NCBI GenBank assembly: GCA_002315655.1
Contig: DCHO01000065.1
Coordinates: 1-64,000, forward strand
Direction: 5' to 3'
From: Christensenella sp. UBA1750
GTDB lineage: Bacteria > Bacillota > Clostridia > Christensenellales > UBA1750
Length of the DNA stretch: 64,000 nucleotides
Shown: positions 7,800 through 16,414 of the stretch, in pieces
Position numbering within the stretch: the first letter of the stretch is position 1
Layout of the letters: the number at the start of each line of letters is the position of its first letter
Notes under the pieces: generated by a model
The model's input: the letters and a program-made list of their open reading frames with translations, nothing else
Told to the model about the DNA's origin: nothing
Databases searched by the model: none
Program-made: the position numbers and the translations under genes

Positions 7800-8717
7800 T
7801 TATTCCCTCCACAGATATTCGGGGTAAACGCCCGCTTTGACTTTTTCTTTCAGAGCGTCCTTGACCTGCTGCAAGTCCTCCTTGTAGGTCATGCCGTACC
7901 ACACCTCGCTTGTGGGCTCGACCTTGACGGTGCACAGCCCTTCCTTTAACATGAGGTCGGGAATGAGCGGCAGGAAGTATTCGCATTTTAAGGGGTTCTT
8001 GGGCAGGTTCTCGGAAAGCCACGGTTCGAAACGCTTCTCGATCTGCGGCATGATGCTGGGTTGGAACGCCCACAGGTTCATGGAAACGAAGGTGCCGGCG
8101 GGAACGAAAGTGTAGGTTTCGCCGTCCTCGGTAAAGGCCGCGCCTTCTCCCTCTTTTACGACCTTGGTGCGCTCGGTGATGGCGGTTAGGTAGCTCTTCG
8201 CATTGACCTCGCACACGCCGCGGGCGACGGAGCCGGAGTCGGACAGGGTGTTTTCGATCTTGTAGCCCACCATGGCGTATTCATCCTCGGCGGTGTGGCT
8301 GTCCAGGAAGTCCGCCGCAGCCTGAAAGGCGGTAGGACCGTAGAAGTCGTCCGCATTGATGACGGCAAAGGGCGCGTCAATCAGGTCCTTGGCGCACAGC
8401 ACGGCGTGGGCGGTGCCAAAGGGCTTGGTTCTGCCTTCGGGCACGGTGAAGCCTTCGGGCAGCGCATCCATGGTCTGATAGGCGAACTGCACCTCGGCAA
8501 ACTTTCCCATGCGGGAGAGAATGACCTCGGCAAAGTCCGCTTCCATCTCGGGCTTGATGATGCACACAATCTTGGTAAACCCGGCCTTGATGGCATCGTA
8601 CATGGAATAGTCGATGAGCAGGCAGCCGTTATCGTCCACAGGCGCGGCCTGCTTGAGCCCGCCGAAGCGGCTTCCCAGTCCGGCCGCCATAATCACAAGT
8701 ATCTTTTCACGTTTCAT
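7800..8717 (-). CDS. sugar-1-phosphate nucleotidyltransferase family protein
   Basis: A 305-residue nucleotidyltransferase. The signature AAGLGSRFGGLKQ close to the N-terminus binds the NTP, and NADDFYG carries the metal-binding aspartates. I chose the ATG at 8717 (MKREKILVIMAAG) because AAGGAAGGA precedes it; a start 12 codons upstream lacks support. It is the first gene of a six-gene minus-strand operon. The kinase immediately downstream suggests that its substrate is a hexosamine 1-phosphate, but which NTP and sugar it uses cannot be read from the sequence. Confidence 0.85.
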   Translation of the reverse strand: MKREKILVIMAAGLGSRFGGLKQAAPVDDNGCLLIDYSMYDAIKAGFTKIVCIIKPEMEADFAEVILSRMGKFAEVQFAYQTMDALPEGFTVPEGRTKPFGTAHAVLCAKDLIDAPFAVINADDFYGPTAFQAAADFLDSHTAEDEYAMVGYKIENTLSDSGSVARGVCEVNAKSYLTAITERTKVVKEGEGAAFTEDGETYTFVPAGTFVSMNLWAFQPSIMPQIEKRFEPWLSENLPKNPLKCEYFLPLIPDLMLKEGLCTVKVEPTSEVWYGMTYKEDLQQVKDALKEKVKAGVYPEYLWRE

Positions 8718-8852
8718 AGATTTGTTCCTTCCTTTTTGCGCCAATGTCGGCACACACAGATTCTATTTTATCCTACCATAATCCGCACAAAATTGCAAAT
8801 TCTACCTTCCCTGTTGAAACAAAAAATTTGCGTTTTCGTCCGTCTTCCGGGT

Positions 8853-8882
8853 TTGACAAAACCCGCGGGCTCTATCTATAAT
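8853..8882 (+). promoter_or_regulatory. sigma-A promoter of proA
   Basis: Perfect TTGACA (8853-8858) and TATAAT (8877-8882) separated by 18 bases, 51 bases before the proA start. Confidence 0.8.
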
Positions 8883-8933
8883 AGTACAGGATGGGTTTTT
8901 CTCGTCTGCACTACGAAAAGGCAGGATGATTGT

Positions 8934-10193
8934 ATGACGCAGAGCGTGATGGAAATAGGCAAAAAGGCCAAGGCCGCTTCCCTCCAAATGGCGATAACGG
9001 GCATTGTTCTCCGCAACAGAGCCCTGTGCGAAATGGCACAGGAACTGCGCGCCCGCAAGGAAGCCATTCTTTCCGCAAACGAAAGGGACATTGCTTCTGC
9101 CCGTGAGAAGGGTTTGAAGGAAGCCTTTATCGAGCGGCTGACGCTGAACGACAAGCGCATTGAGGGCATGGCACAGGGCTTGGAGGAGGTCGCCGCACTC
9201 CCCGACCCCATCGGCACGGCAGATAGGATGTGGACGCGCCCCAACGGGCTGCGCATCCTGCAAAAGCGCGTTCCCTTGGGCGTCATCGGCATCATCTATG
9301 AGTCCCGCCCCAACGTCACCTCCGACGCGGCGGCCATCTGCATCAAGTCCGGCAACGCCTGCATCCTGCGCGGCGGCTCGGAGGCCATTTTCTCCAACTG
9401 CGCCATCATGGACGCGCTGGAAGCCGCAGCAGCATCCGCCGGTCTTCCCGACGGCGCGGTGAATCTGGTACGCGACCCCTCCCGCGAGGCGGCGGCGGAG
9501 CTTATGCAGTTGACGGGTTATCTCGATGTGCTCATCCCCCGGGGCGGCGCAGGGCTCATCCGTGCCGTGCTGAACACCGCAAAGGTGCCTGTCATCGAGA
9601 CCGGCACGGGCAACTGCCACGTTTATGTGGACAAGGAATGTCACGACTTTTCCATGGCGAAAAATGTCGTTTACAATGCCAAGTTGCGCCGGGTGTCCGT
9701 GTGCAACGCCATGGAAACCCTATTGGTTCACAAAGATATAGCCGAAGCCTTCCTTCCCGAAATGCTCACTCTGCTGCATGAGGAAGGCCATGTGGAAATC
9801 CGCGGGGACGAGACCGTCCGTGCGCTCTGCCCTTATGCCTTGGAAGCCACGGAGGAAGACTGGGCGACGGAATATGATGACTACATCTTAGCCGTAAAAG
9901 TGGTTTCTTCGTTAGAGGAAGCCATCGCCCACATCAACACCTACGGCACCCGCCATTCCGAGAGCATTTTAACCGACGATGTGAACCGTGCGCAGAAATT
10001 CATGGACATGGTAGACGCGGCGGCAGTGTACTTAAACGCCCCCACCTCCTTCACCGACGGCGGCGAGTTCGGCTTTGGCGCGGAGATCGGCATCAGCAAC
10101 CAAAAGCTGCACGCCAGAGGCCCCATGGGACCGGAGCATCTGACCACCATCAAGTATCAGATCTTCGGCAGCGGGCAGACCCGCAAGGCTTGA
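8934..10193 (+). CDS. proA: gamma-glutamyl phosphate reductase ProA
   Basis: Reduces L-glutamyl 5-phosphate to glutamate 5-semialdehyde with NADPH in proline biosynthesis. The 419-residue protein has the family landmarks GVIGIIYESRPNVTSDAA, IETGTGNCHVYVD and the catalytic cysteine C257 in VSVCNAMETLLVHKD. The C-terminus has GPMGPEHLTTIKY. I chose ATG 8934 because homologues begin near here; the frame is open further upstream, but that stretch lies antisense to the neighbouring gene. The ribosome binding site (AGGCAGGA) is weak. proB, its usual partner, is not in the window, so the gene is an orphan here with its own strong promoter. Confidence 0.95.
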   Translation: MTQSVMEIGKKAKAASLQMAITGIVLRNRALCEMAQELRARKEAILSANERDIASAREKGLKEAFIERLTLNDKRIEGMAQGLEEVAALPDPIGTADRMWTRPNGLRILQKRVPLGVIGIIYESRPNVTSDAAAICIKSGNACILRGGSEAIFSNCAIMDALEAAAASAGLPDGAVNLVRDPSREAAAELMQLTGYLDVLIPRGGAGLIRAVLNTAKVPVIETGTGNCHVYVDKECHDFSMAKNVVYNAKLRRVSVCNAMETLLVHKDIAEAFLPEMLTLLHEEGHVEIRGDETVRALCPYALEATEEDWATEYDDYILAVKVVSSLEEAIAHINTYGTRHSESILTDDVNRAQKFMDMVDAAAVYLNAPTSFTDGGEFGFGAEIGISNQKLHARGPMGPEHLTTIKYQIFGSGQTRKA

Positions 10194-10212
10194 TCCTCTT
10201 GTGAACAAATTA

Positions 10213-10242
10213 TTGACAAAAATTTCAATTTGATTGCAATAT
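10213..10242 (+). promoter_or_regulatory. possible promoter of the ECF sigma operon
   Basis: TTGACA (10213-10218) followed after 18 bases by a poor -10 CAATAT (10237-10242). ECF operons are often autoregulated, so this housekeeping-type match may not be the only promoter. Confidence 0.35.
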
Positions 10243-10288
10243 TACGAAACATCCTGTGTTTCCGTTTCGTTGGAAAGGTGGTGTGAAG

Positions 10289-10798
10289 ATGCAGGAAGGA
10301 AATGTCGATATTGACCGGCTGGTGCGGCAGTTTGGCACCATGGTCATGCGGCAGGCTTATTTCTATCTGAAAGACAAGCAGAAGGCCGAGGATGTGTGTC
10401 AGGAAGTGTTCCTGCGCATCTACAAAAAGCGGCCCGAGCTTCCCGATGAGCAGAGTGAAAAAGCCTATCTTCTGCGTGTGACCATCAATCTGTGCAAGGA
10501 TCAGTTAAAATCCGCATGGCACAGAAAGGTCGTTCCCATGGCGGAGAACTTCGATGCACCCAGCGCCGGACTGACGCCGGAAGCGGAGTCTGTGCAGGGC
10601 GAGGAAAAGCAGCTGCTTTATCAGGCGGTCATGGAGCTTCCGGAGATTTACAAGGATGTGGTTCTGCTCTTCTATTATCACGATATGCAGACCGCAGACA
10701 TCGCCAAGGTGCTGAAAATACCCGAAGTGACGGTAAGAACCCGCCTGATGCGGGCGCGAGGACGTCTCAAGGAGACGTTAAAGGGGAGAATGGTATGA
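10289..10798 (+). CDS. ECF-type RNA polymerase sigma factor
   Basis: A 169-residue extracytoplasmic-function sigma factor. Region 2 is visible as QAYFYLKDKQKAEDVCQEVFLRIY. Region 4 is ELPEIYKDVVLLFYYHDMQTADIAKVL followed by the recognition helix PEVTVRTRLMRARGRLKE. There is no region 3, as expected. ATG 10289 is preferred over an upstream ATG because GGAAAGGTGG precedes it. The stop overlaps the start of the next gene (ATGA), a membrane protein that is the likely anti-sigma partner. The promoters it controls cannot be deduced here. Confidence 0.92.
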   Translation: MQEGNVDIDRLVRQFGTMVMRQAYFYLKDKQKAEDVCQEVFLRIYKKRPELPDEQSEKAYLLRVTINLCKDQLKSAWHRKVVPMAENFDAPSAGLTPEAESVQGEEKQLLYQAVMELPEIYKDVVLLFYYHDMQTADIAKVLKIPEVTVRTRLMRARGRLKETLKGRMV

Positions 10799-11322
10799 TC
10801 AAGCTGGAACAATTCAGGGAAATCGCTGATGATAATTTGCGCGACCTGTCCGCAGACGAGCGCATGGTGATGAAGGTCAGGCAGCTCTGCAACGACAGTC
10901 CCGTCCGGGTGAAAGCCCGTGTGCCCCGGTTTGCCCTCTGCGCAGCGGCAGCCTGTGTGGTCGTGATGGGAATTTCTGCCGCTTTTCTCATGAAGGAGAA
11001 CGCCTTCCCCCGCTCCCGGGTGCTTTCCGAAGCAGCGCCCATGACCCTGACCGCTGCCCAGCCTACGCAGGCGCGCACATTGTCCTCCAAGCTCTCCACC
11101 TCAGAATCCGTTTCCGGCGACTCCCTCTCCTACGGCATCGCCTCCGTGGAGGAATTTTCCGAGGGCTTCGCCGTAGCGCTTGCCACCACAGACCTTTACG
11201 GCTATGTCAACGAGGACAATCTCTGGGTCGTCCTGCCCATGTATGAATCCGCCGCGCCGGTCAAGGACGGCCGGGCACAGGTCGTGCTGCAGGGCAAGAC
11301 CATGACCATCGAGGTTCCGTAA
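10795..11322 (+). CDS. single-pass membrane protein, putative anti-sigma partner with a WG-like repeat
   Basis: A 175-residue protein translationally coupled to the ECF sigma gene (ATGA overlap). Residues 1-45 are a charged cytoplasmic part, residues ~46-66 a membrane helix, and the rest lies outside. The outer C-terminal part, about residues 120-172, holds FSEGFAVALATTDLYGYVN, LWVVLPMYESAAPVKDGRA and VVLQGK. This is the pattern of a WG (KWG) beta repeat. No classical zinc-binding anti-sigma motif (HxxxCxxC) is present. Position argues for anti-sigma function; this is inference. The outer WG-like repeat could be the sensor. Confidence 0.75.
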   Translation: MIKLEQFREIADDNLRDLSADERMVMKVRQLCNDSPVRVKARVPRFALCAAAACVVVMGISAAFLMKENAFPRSRVLSEAAPMTLTAAQPTQARTLSSKLSTSESVSGDSLSYGIASVEEFSEGFAVALATTDLYGYVNEDNLWVVLPMYESAAPVKDGRAQVVLQGKTMTIEVP

Positions 11323-11362
11323 AATTCCCGCGCCAAAACGTCGCGCAAACGCATTTTTGTGC

Positions 11363-11391
11363 TTGCGAAACCGGAATAAATTGCATATAAT
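11363..11391 (+). promoter_or_regulatory. sigma-A promoter of the secreted SH3 protein gene
   Basis: TTGCGA (11363-11368), 17-base spacer, perfect TATAAT (11386-11391), 31 bases before the ATG. Confidence 0.7.
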
Positions 11392-11422
11392 AAAGGCAGT
11401 AAAATCAAAGGAGGAATTTCCT

Positions 11423-12139
11423 ATGAAGAAATTGGTCAAGGCTTTGTCCCTTCTTCTGGCTCTTGTCTGCATCCTGTCCATGACCGTTGTGGTCAGTGCC
11501 GGAACCAAGTGCCTGAAAACCCCTTACATCAGCGCTTCCGTGAAGCAGACCGACCATTATCAGAGAACCGTCAGCATTGACGTTTCCAACCTTGAGGACG
11601 TCACTTACCTGAAAATCAAGGAGACCCGCACCTCCGGTGCCGGCAAGTATGTCGTTTCCCGCTCCGTCACCAATCCTTCCGAAGGTAAGCTCACCCTCAC
11701 TTACACCTTCAAGGTAGCCACCAACGAGAAGGACGTTGTCAAGTTCTACGTTGTGGAGTGCTACAACGGCACGACCAAGCTGGCGGAAAAGACCGTCTAT
11801 GTCGGCTCCAACCAGTATTTCGACATTGACTCTCTGGACGATGGCTCCGAAAGCCGCGGCTCCTACGACGGCCTCCGCCCCTCCTACAAGGAAGAACCCG
11901 CTTCCTCCTCCGATCAGTGGACGGGCTACCAGGACGATAAGGTTTCCTACGTCGGCATCTACACCGTCAAGTGCAACAAGCTGAACGTCCGCGCCGGAAT
12001 GTCCACCAAGAGCAAGAAGGTCGGCTCCATCAAGAAGGGCACCAACGTCTGCGTCTACACCTTCAACGAAGGCTGGGCGAAGATTCTCTACGAAGGCGAA
12101 TACTGCTACGTCTCCGCCAAGTACCTGAAGCTCGCTTAA
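11423..12139 (+). CDS. secreted protein with C-terminal bacterial SH3 domain
   Basis: A 238-residue exported protein. A classic signal peptide (MKKLVKALSLLLALVCILSM then VVSA) ends near residue 26. A middle beta-rich domain of unknown type follows, then a Ser/Pro-rich linker (EEPASSSDQW). The C-terminal bacterial SH3 domain shows VKCNKLNVRAGMSTKSKKVG, CVYTFNEGWAKI and YCYVSAKYLKL. Such SH3 domains bind peptidoglycan cross-bridges, so a wall-associated protein is likely. The start is set by AAAGGAGGAATTTCCT. It lies just downstream of the ECF sigma operon but has its own promoter; whether it belongs to that regulon is open. Confidence 0.82.
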   Translation: MKKLVKALSLLLALVCILSMTVVVSAGTKCLKTPYISASVKQTDHYQRTVSIDVSNLEDVTYLKIKETRTSGAGKYVVSRSVTNPSEGKLTLTYTFKVATNEKDVVKFYVVECYNGTTKLAEKTVYVGSNQYFDIDSLDDGSESRGSYDGLRPSYKEEPASSSDQWTGYQDDKVSYVGIYTVKCNKLNVRAGMSTKSKKVGSIKKGTNVCVYTFNEGWAKILYEGEYCYVSAKYLKLA

Positions 12140-12153
12140 TCCCCGCAAAAATC

Positions 12154-12186
12154 AGAAAGCATCCGAGAAATCGGGTGCTTTCTTTT
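12154..12186 (+). terminator. rho-independent terminator
   Basis: 13-base stem AGAAAGCATCCGA / TCGGGTGCTTTCT with a GAAA loop and trailing Ts, directly after the SH3 gene. Confidence 0.85.
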
Positions 12187-12216
12187 ATGCAGAAAACAGA
12201 GTTTATGAAGCATTCC

Positions 12217-13692
12217 TCATAGCAAAATGCAAAGCATTCCCCCGCTCCCCTCGTTGATGATGCGCGACAGGGTTTCCCGCGTCTTGTTCTGCGCGTCCTC
12301 CGGCATCCGCATGAGCTTCCCGGACAGCCCCTCCCGCATGAGTTCGTGCAGAGATTTCCCAAAAATGTCCGTGTTCCACAGGCTCCCCGGATCGCTCTCG
12401 AACTCGGAGAGCAGATTCCTCATCATTTCCTCCGACTCCTTTTCCGTCCCGATGGTGGGGCTCACCTCCGTGGCAATGTCCACGCGGATGAGGTGCAACG
12501 ACGGCGCGGTTGCCCGCAGCTTCACGCCGTACTGTCCGCCGGTTCTAATCAGCTGCGGTTCCTCCAGCGTCAGCTCCTCCATGGACGGCGGCACCAGCCC
12601 GTAGCCCGTCTCCCGCACGGATTCCAGTGCGTCCTTCACTTTGGTGTATTCCCGCTTGGCGGAAACCAGCTCCGTCATCATGCTCATCAGGTGCGCGTCG
12701 GACTTGATTTCCTGCCCGCACTTCTGTCCCAGCACCTCATAGAACAGCCCCTCGCGCATGGGCAGGTTCAGCAGCACTTCCCCCGTGTCCGCCGCCTTGC
12801 TCACCAACACGGGCGCAAGCGCGTCCTCCGAGACCACTTCGCCCAGCAGCCCGCCCACATCCCGCATGGTGCGCAGGCTCTCCGCGCCGCGCTGCAGCCC
12901 GGCAAACACGCTCACCAGCAGCGGGTCGTCCTCCGGCAGCGTCTCCATCCATTTGGGCAATTCAACGTGCACCTGCCGCACGGGGAAGCTGTCCAGCACC
13001 TCATTTAGGATGTCGGAAAGCCCTTCCCTGTCCAGATGCAGCACATCCTTGACCAGCACAGGCACCCCGTTTTCGCGCTCCAACTCCTGCGTAATATTCT
13101 TGCTTTCTTCCGCCCAAGGGGTCGCGGAATTGACCACCACGGCAAAGGGCTTGCCGCTTTTCTTCACCGCCGAAATCGCCTGCTTTTCCGCCTCCCGGTA
13201 TTGTTCGTGCGGAATCCCGGTGAAGCTGCCGTCCGTTGTCACCACAAGCAGCACATTGGCGTGCTCGGCGATCACCCTGTCCGTGCCTTTTTCCGCCGCT
13301 TTGGAAAAGGGCATCGGCTCGCTCTCCCACGGCGTTGTCACCTGCCGCTCCGCCCCGTCCTCCGTCGCGCCGAAGGCTCCCGGCACCACATAGCCCACGC
13401 AGTCCACAAAGCGCACCTGCGCCGCCTGTCCCTCGCCCAACGGGAGAAACACCGGCTCGCTGGGCACAAAGCTCGGCTGCGTGGTCATAATGGTCTTTCC
13501 CGCGCCGGACTGCGGAATCTCGTCCACCATCCGCTGCTTTTCGGGGCTCTCGGGCACATTCGGCAGCACCATCTGCTGCATCATCTTCGCAATCAGCGTC
13601 GATTTCCCCGTCCGCACCGGCCCCGCCACGCCCACAAACAGCGTCCCCCCGCTGCGCACCGCAATATCCCTGTAAACATCGTAGTTTTCCAT
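12217..13692 (-). CDS. spoIVA: stage IV sporulation protein A (spore coat morphogenetic ATPase)
   Basis: SpoIVA polymerises on the forespore outer membrane with ATP hydrolysis and anchors the coat basement layer. The 491-residue length equals that of Bacillus SpoIVA. The start MENYDVYRDIAVRSGG and the Walker A GPVRTGKST are typical, and the C-terminus GGMLCILL has the hydrophobic tail needed for membrane localisation. GGAGGG lies just before ATG 13692. An 8-base CATACCCT on the minus strand (13726-13733), 34 bases upstream, resembles a sigma-E -10 element, but the -35 match is poor. The gene is strong evidence that the organism belongs to an endospore-forming lineage. Confidence 0.95.
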   Translation of the reverse strand: MENYDVYRDIAVRSGGTLFVGVAGPVRTGKSTLIAKMMQQMVLPNVPESPEKQRMVDEIPQSGAGKTIMTTQPSFVPSEPVFLPLGEGQAAQVRFVDCVGYVVPGAFGATEDGAERQVTTPWESEPMPFSKAAEKGTDRVIAEHANVLLVVTTDGSFTGIPHEQYREAEKQAISAVKKSGKPFAVVVNSATPWAEESKNITQELERENGVPVLVKDVLHLDREGLSDILNEVLDSFPVRQVHVELPKWMETLPEDDPLLVSVFAGLQRGAESLRTMRDVGGLLGEVVSEDALAPVLVSKAADTGEVLLNLPMREGLFYEVLGQKCGQEIKSDAHLMSMMTELVSAKREYTKVKDALESVRETGYGLVPPSMEELTLEEPQLIRTGGQYGVKLRATAPSLHLIRVDIATEVSPTIGTEKESEEMMRNLLSEFESDPGSLWNTDIFGKSLHELMREGLSGKLMRMPEDAQNKTRETLSRIINEGSGGMLCILL

Positions 13693-13783
13693 TGCACACC
13701 CTCCGTTGAAAGGTTTTCTATGGCAAGGGTATGAAATCCGCACGTTTATTAGAACCGCCACCGTAGGGAAATCAGGTTCCACA

Positions 13784-13827
13784 AGCAAAAGAAAGAGAGG
13801 ACTGATTGCTCAATCCTCTCTTTTGCT
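13784..13827 (-). terminator. putative terminator downstream of rubrerythrin
   Basis: AGCAAAAG-AAAG-AGAGGA (from 13784) pairs with TCCTCTCTTTTGCT (13814-13827), with a four-base bulge. The U-run on the minus strand is weak. Confidence 0.5.
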
Positions 13828-13848
13828 ATGCCGTTTTCGGCTTTTTGT

Positions 13849-14394
13849 TTACTTGAAGTAGCGAGCCAGCAGGCCGGCGAAGGCTTTGCCGTGGCGGGCT
13901 TCGTCGCGGGCCATTTCGTGCACGGTGTCGTGGATGGCGTCGAGGTTGGCAGCCTTGGCGGCCTTGGCCAGGTCGGTCTTGCCGGCGGTGGCGCCGTTCT
14001 CGGCTTCCACGCGGAGCTGCAGGTTCTTCTTGGTGGAGTCGGTCACGACTTCGCCCAGCATCTCGGCGAACTTGGCGGCGTGCTCGGCCTCTTCAAAGGC
14101 GGCCTTTTCCCAGTACAGGCCGATCTCGGGGTAGCCTTCACGGAAAGCGACGCGGGACATGGCCAGATACATACCGACTTCGGAGCACTCGCCGTTGAAG
14201 TTGGCGCGGAGGCCTTCCTTGATCTCTTCGGGAACGTCCTTGGCGATGCCGACGACGTGCTCGGCAGCCCAGGTCAGTTCGGCTTCCTGTTTCTGGAACT
14301 TGGAGCCGTCCACCTTGCACTGGGGGCACTTGAAGCCCTCGGGGATGGAGTCGCCTTCATAAACATAACCGCAGACGGGGCAAACGAATTTCAT
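13849..14394 (-). CDS. rubrerythrin with N-terminal rubredoxin domain (reverse type)
   Basis: A 181-residue non-haem iron protein that reduces hydrogen peroxide in anaerobes. A rubredoxin-like domain comes first (CPVCGY at 5-10 and CPQC near 29). The diiron four-helix bundle follows, with glutamate ligands in [11 protein letters not shown] and EEAEHAAKF, and DEARHGKAF near the C-terminus. This is the reverse of the classical order, in which rubredoxin is C-terminal, and is known from clostridial reverse rubrerythrins. AGGAGG before ATG 14394 fixes the start. It has a promoter of its own and faces pckA across a 336-base divergent region. Confidence 0.93.
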   Translation of the reverse strand: MKFVCPVCGYVYEGDSIPEGFKCPQCKVDGSKFQKQEAELTWAAEHVVGIAKDVPEEIKEGLRANFNGECSEVGMYLAMSRVAFREGYPEIGLYWEKAAFEEAEHAAKFAEMLGEVVTDSTKKNLQLRVEAENGATAGKTDLAKAAKAANLDAIHDTVHEMARDEARHGKAFAGLLARYFK

Positions 14395-14730
14395 TTTGTG
14401 TTCCTCCTGTAATTCATCTTTTTCTTTCGCTGATGTTGCGTCAGCTTGTCTACGTTTATTATATACCCTGCATCGGCAAATGTAAAACACATTTCCGAAA
14501 GAATTATTCAAAACAAATTTCTCTTTTCCCATCAAAATAAATTAAGTCTCCGTTAAACCCGAAAAAGAGCAGGAAATAGGGGCATAAATGTGGTATAATA
14601 GAAAATGGGTGAAGTTGTGGCATTATCCACAGCCTCTCCCGGGTAAACGATATATCTTCCCCACCGGGAAATATATACAAACACCGTTTCACTACCCCAA
14701 CACTATATATTCTTTACGGAGGTTATAGAA
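14395..14730. other. divergent intergenic region between rubrerythrin and pckA
   Basis: It holds the rubrerythrin promoter on the minus strand and an isolated TATAAT at 14594-14599 on the plus strand that could be the -10 of pckA; no good -35 precedes it. An imperfect hairpin (ATATATCTTCCC about 14650-14661 against GGGAAATATAT about 14666-14676) lies in the probable pckA leader. No gene was seen. Confidence 0.55.
14458..14486 (-). promoter_or_regulatory. sigma-A promoter of rubrerythrin
   Basis: Minus strand TTTACA (14481-14486), 17-base spacer, perfect TATAAT (14458-14463). Confidence 0.65.
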
Positions 14731-16287
14731 ATGGATCTGTCTTATCTTGGCATCATCAACGCTTCTGCGATCTATCGCAACCTGACCCCCGCCGAGCTGA
14801 CCGAGCGTGCGGTCGCCCGCGGCGAAGGCAAGCTCTCCCTGACCGGCGCTCTGGTCGTGAAGACCGGCAAGTACACCGGCCGTTCCGCCAACGACAAGTT
14901 CATCGTTGACACGCCCGCCGTCCATGACGAGATCGCCTGGGGCAAGGTCAACCGTCCCATCACCAAGGAAAAGTATGACCTGATCAAGGGCAAGGTTCTG
15001 GCTTATCTGCAGAACAAAGAACTCTTTGTGTTTGACGGCTTTGCCGGTGCCGACCCCAAGTACACCCGCTCCTTCCGCATTGTGAACGAGCTGGCTTCCC
15101 AGAACCTGTTCATCCATCAGTTGCTCCGCCGTCCCACCTGCGAAGATCTCAAGAACTTCAAGGAAGACTATGTGATCATCGCCGCGCCCGGCTTTAAGTG
15201 CATCCCCGAGATCGACGGCACCCGCTCCGAGGCCGCTATCTTGGTCAACTATGAGGAAAAGACCGTTATCATCTGCGGCTCTCAGTACGCCGGTGAGATT
15301 AAGAAGTCCGTCTTCTCCGTCATGAACTACGAAATGCCCAAGGTCGGCATCTTCCCCATGCACTGCTCCGCCAACATCGGCGTGAACAACGACTCTGCCG
15401 TGTTCTTCGGCCTGTCCGGCACCGGCAAGACCACTCTTTCCGCCGACCCCAACCGCAAGCTCATCGGCGACGACGAGCACGGCTGGTCTGACGACTCCGT
15501 GTTCAACTTCGAGGGCGGCTGCTATGCCAAGTGCATCAACCTCTCTCCCGAAGGCGAGCCCGAAATCTACAACGCCATCAAGTTCGGTTCTCTGGTTGAG
15601 AACGTGGTCATGGACGACGAGACCCGCGTCTTCGATTTCGACGACGACTCTCTGGCCGTGAACTCCCGCGTCGGCTACCCCGTTGAGTACATCCCCAACG
15701 CCGAACTGTCCGGTATGTCCACCTCCGTTCCCAAGACCGTTATCTTCCTGACCGCCGACGCTTACGGCGTTCTGCCTCCCATCTCCAAGCTGGACAAGAA
15801 CCAGGCCATGTACTACTTCGTTTCCGGCTTCACCTCCAAGGTTGCCGGCACCGAAATCGGCGTCACCGAGCCTGTTCCCACCTTCTCCACCTGCTTCGGC
15901 GAGCCCTTCCTGCCCCTCGATCCCTCCGTTTACGCTTCCATGCTGGCGGAAAAGGTTGAGAAGTCCGGCGCGAACGTGTACCTCGTCAACACCGGCTGGA
16001 ACGGCACCGGCAAGCGCATGAAGCTGCGCTACACTCGCGCCATGGTCACCGCCGCGTTAAACGGCGACATCGAAAAGGGCGAGTTCGTCACCGATCCTAC
16101 CTTCGGTGTGCAGGTTCCCACCTCCATCGAAGGCGTGCCCTCCGAGCTGCTCATCCCCGAGAACACCTGGGAAGACAAGGCCGCCTACAAGGCTTCCTGC
16201 CAGAAGCTCGCCGCTTCCTTCGTGGAGAACTTCAAGAAGTACACCCATATGTCCAAGGAAGTTGTCGAAGCCGGCCCCAAGGCTTAA
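14731..16287 (+). CDS. pckA: phosphoenolpyruvate carboxykinase (ATP)
   Basis: Interconverts oxaloacetate + ATP and PEP + CO2 + ADP. In gut anaerobes it often runs towards oxaloacetate as the CO2-fixing step of succinate formation, though the direction cannot be read here. The 518-residue protein shows TGRSANDKFIVD, the kinase-1a P-loop GLSGTGKTTLSAD (227-239), GDDEHGWSD, FNFEGGCYAKCI and the C-terminal NTGWNGTGKRMKLRYTRAM. GGAGG lies upstream of the ATG. Codon choice is strongly biased to C-ending codons, as in highly expressed genes. A strong terminator follows. Confidence 0.96.
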   Translation: MDLSYLGIINASAIYRNLTPAELTERAVARGEGKLSLTGALVVKTGKYTGRSANDKFIVDTPAVHDEIAWGKVNRPITKEKYDLIKGKVLAYLQNKELFVFDGFAGADPKYTRSFRIVNELASQNLFIHQLLRRPTCEDLKNFKEDYVIIAAPGFKCIPEIDGTRSEAAILVNYEEKTVIICGSQYAGEIKKSVFSVMNYEMPKVGIFPMHCSANIGVNNDSAVFFGLSGTGKTTLSADPNRKLIGDDEHGWSDDSVFNFEGGCYAKCINLSPEGEPEIYNAIKFGSLVENVVMDDETRVFDFDDDSLAVNSRVGYPVEYIPNAELSGMSTSVPKTVIFLTADAYGVLPPISKLDKNQAMYYFVSGFTSKVAGTEIGVTEPVPTFSTCFGEPFLPLDPSVYASMLAEKVEKSGANVYLVNTGWNGTGKRMKLRYTRAMVTAALNGDIEKGEFVTDPTFGVQVPTSIEGVPSELLIPENTWEDKAAYKASCQKLAASFVENFKKYTHMSKEVVEAGPKA

Positions 16288-16304
16288 TTTCACACATTGA
16301 TTTT

Positions 16305-16346
16305 AAGGAGATTATCGAGATTTTTCCCGATAATCTCCTTTTTTTA
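16305..16346 (+). terminator. rho-independent terminator of pckA
   Basis: Perfect 13-base stem AAGGAGATTATCG / CGATAATCTCCTT followed by a run of Ts. Confidence 0.9.
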
Positions 16347-16414
16347 TCAAGATAAAAGGATTTTTGTTTGTATGCGGAGAATATGGACATAAAATAATTT
16401 AAGGAGGAGAATGT

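Noticed and set aside
8295..8933. Extension of proA far upstream in frame
   Set aside because: The extra part overlaps the nucleotidyltransferase gene on the other strand and spans the proA promoter; homologues begin at about 8934.
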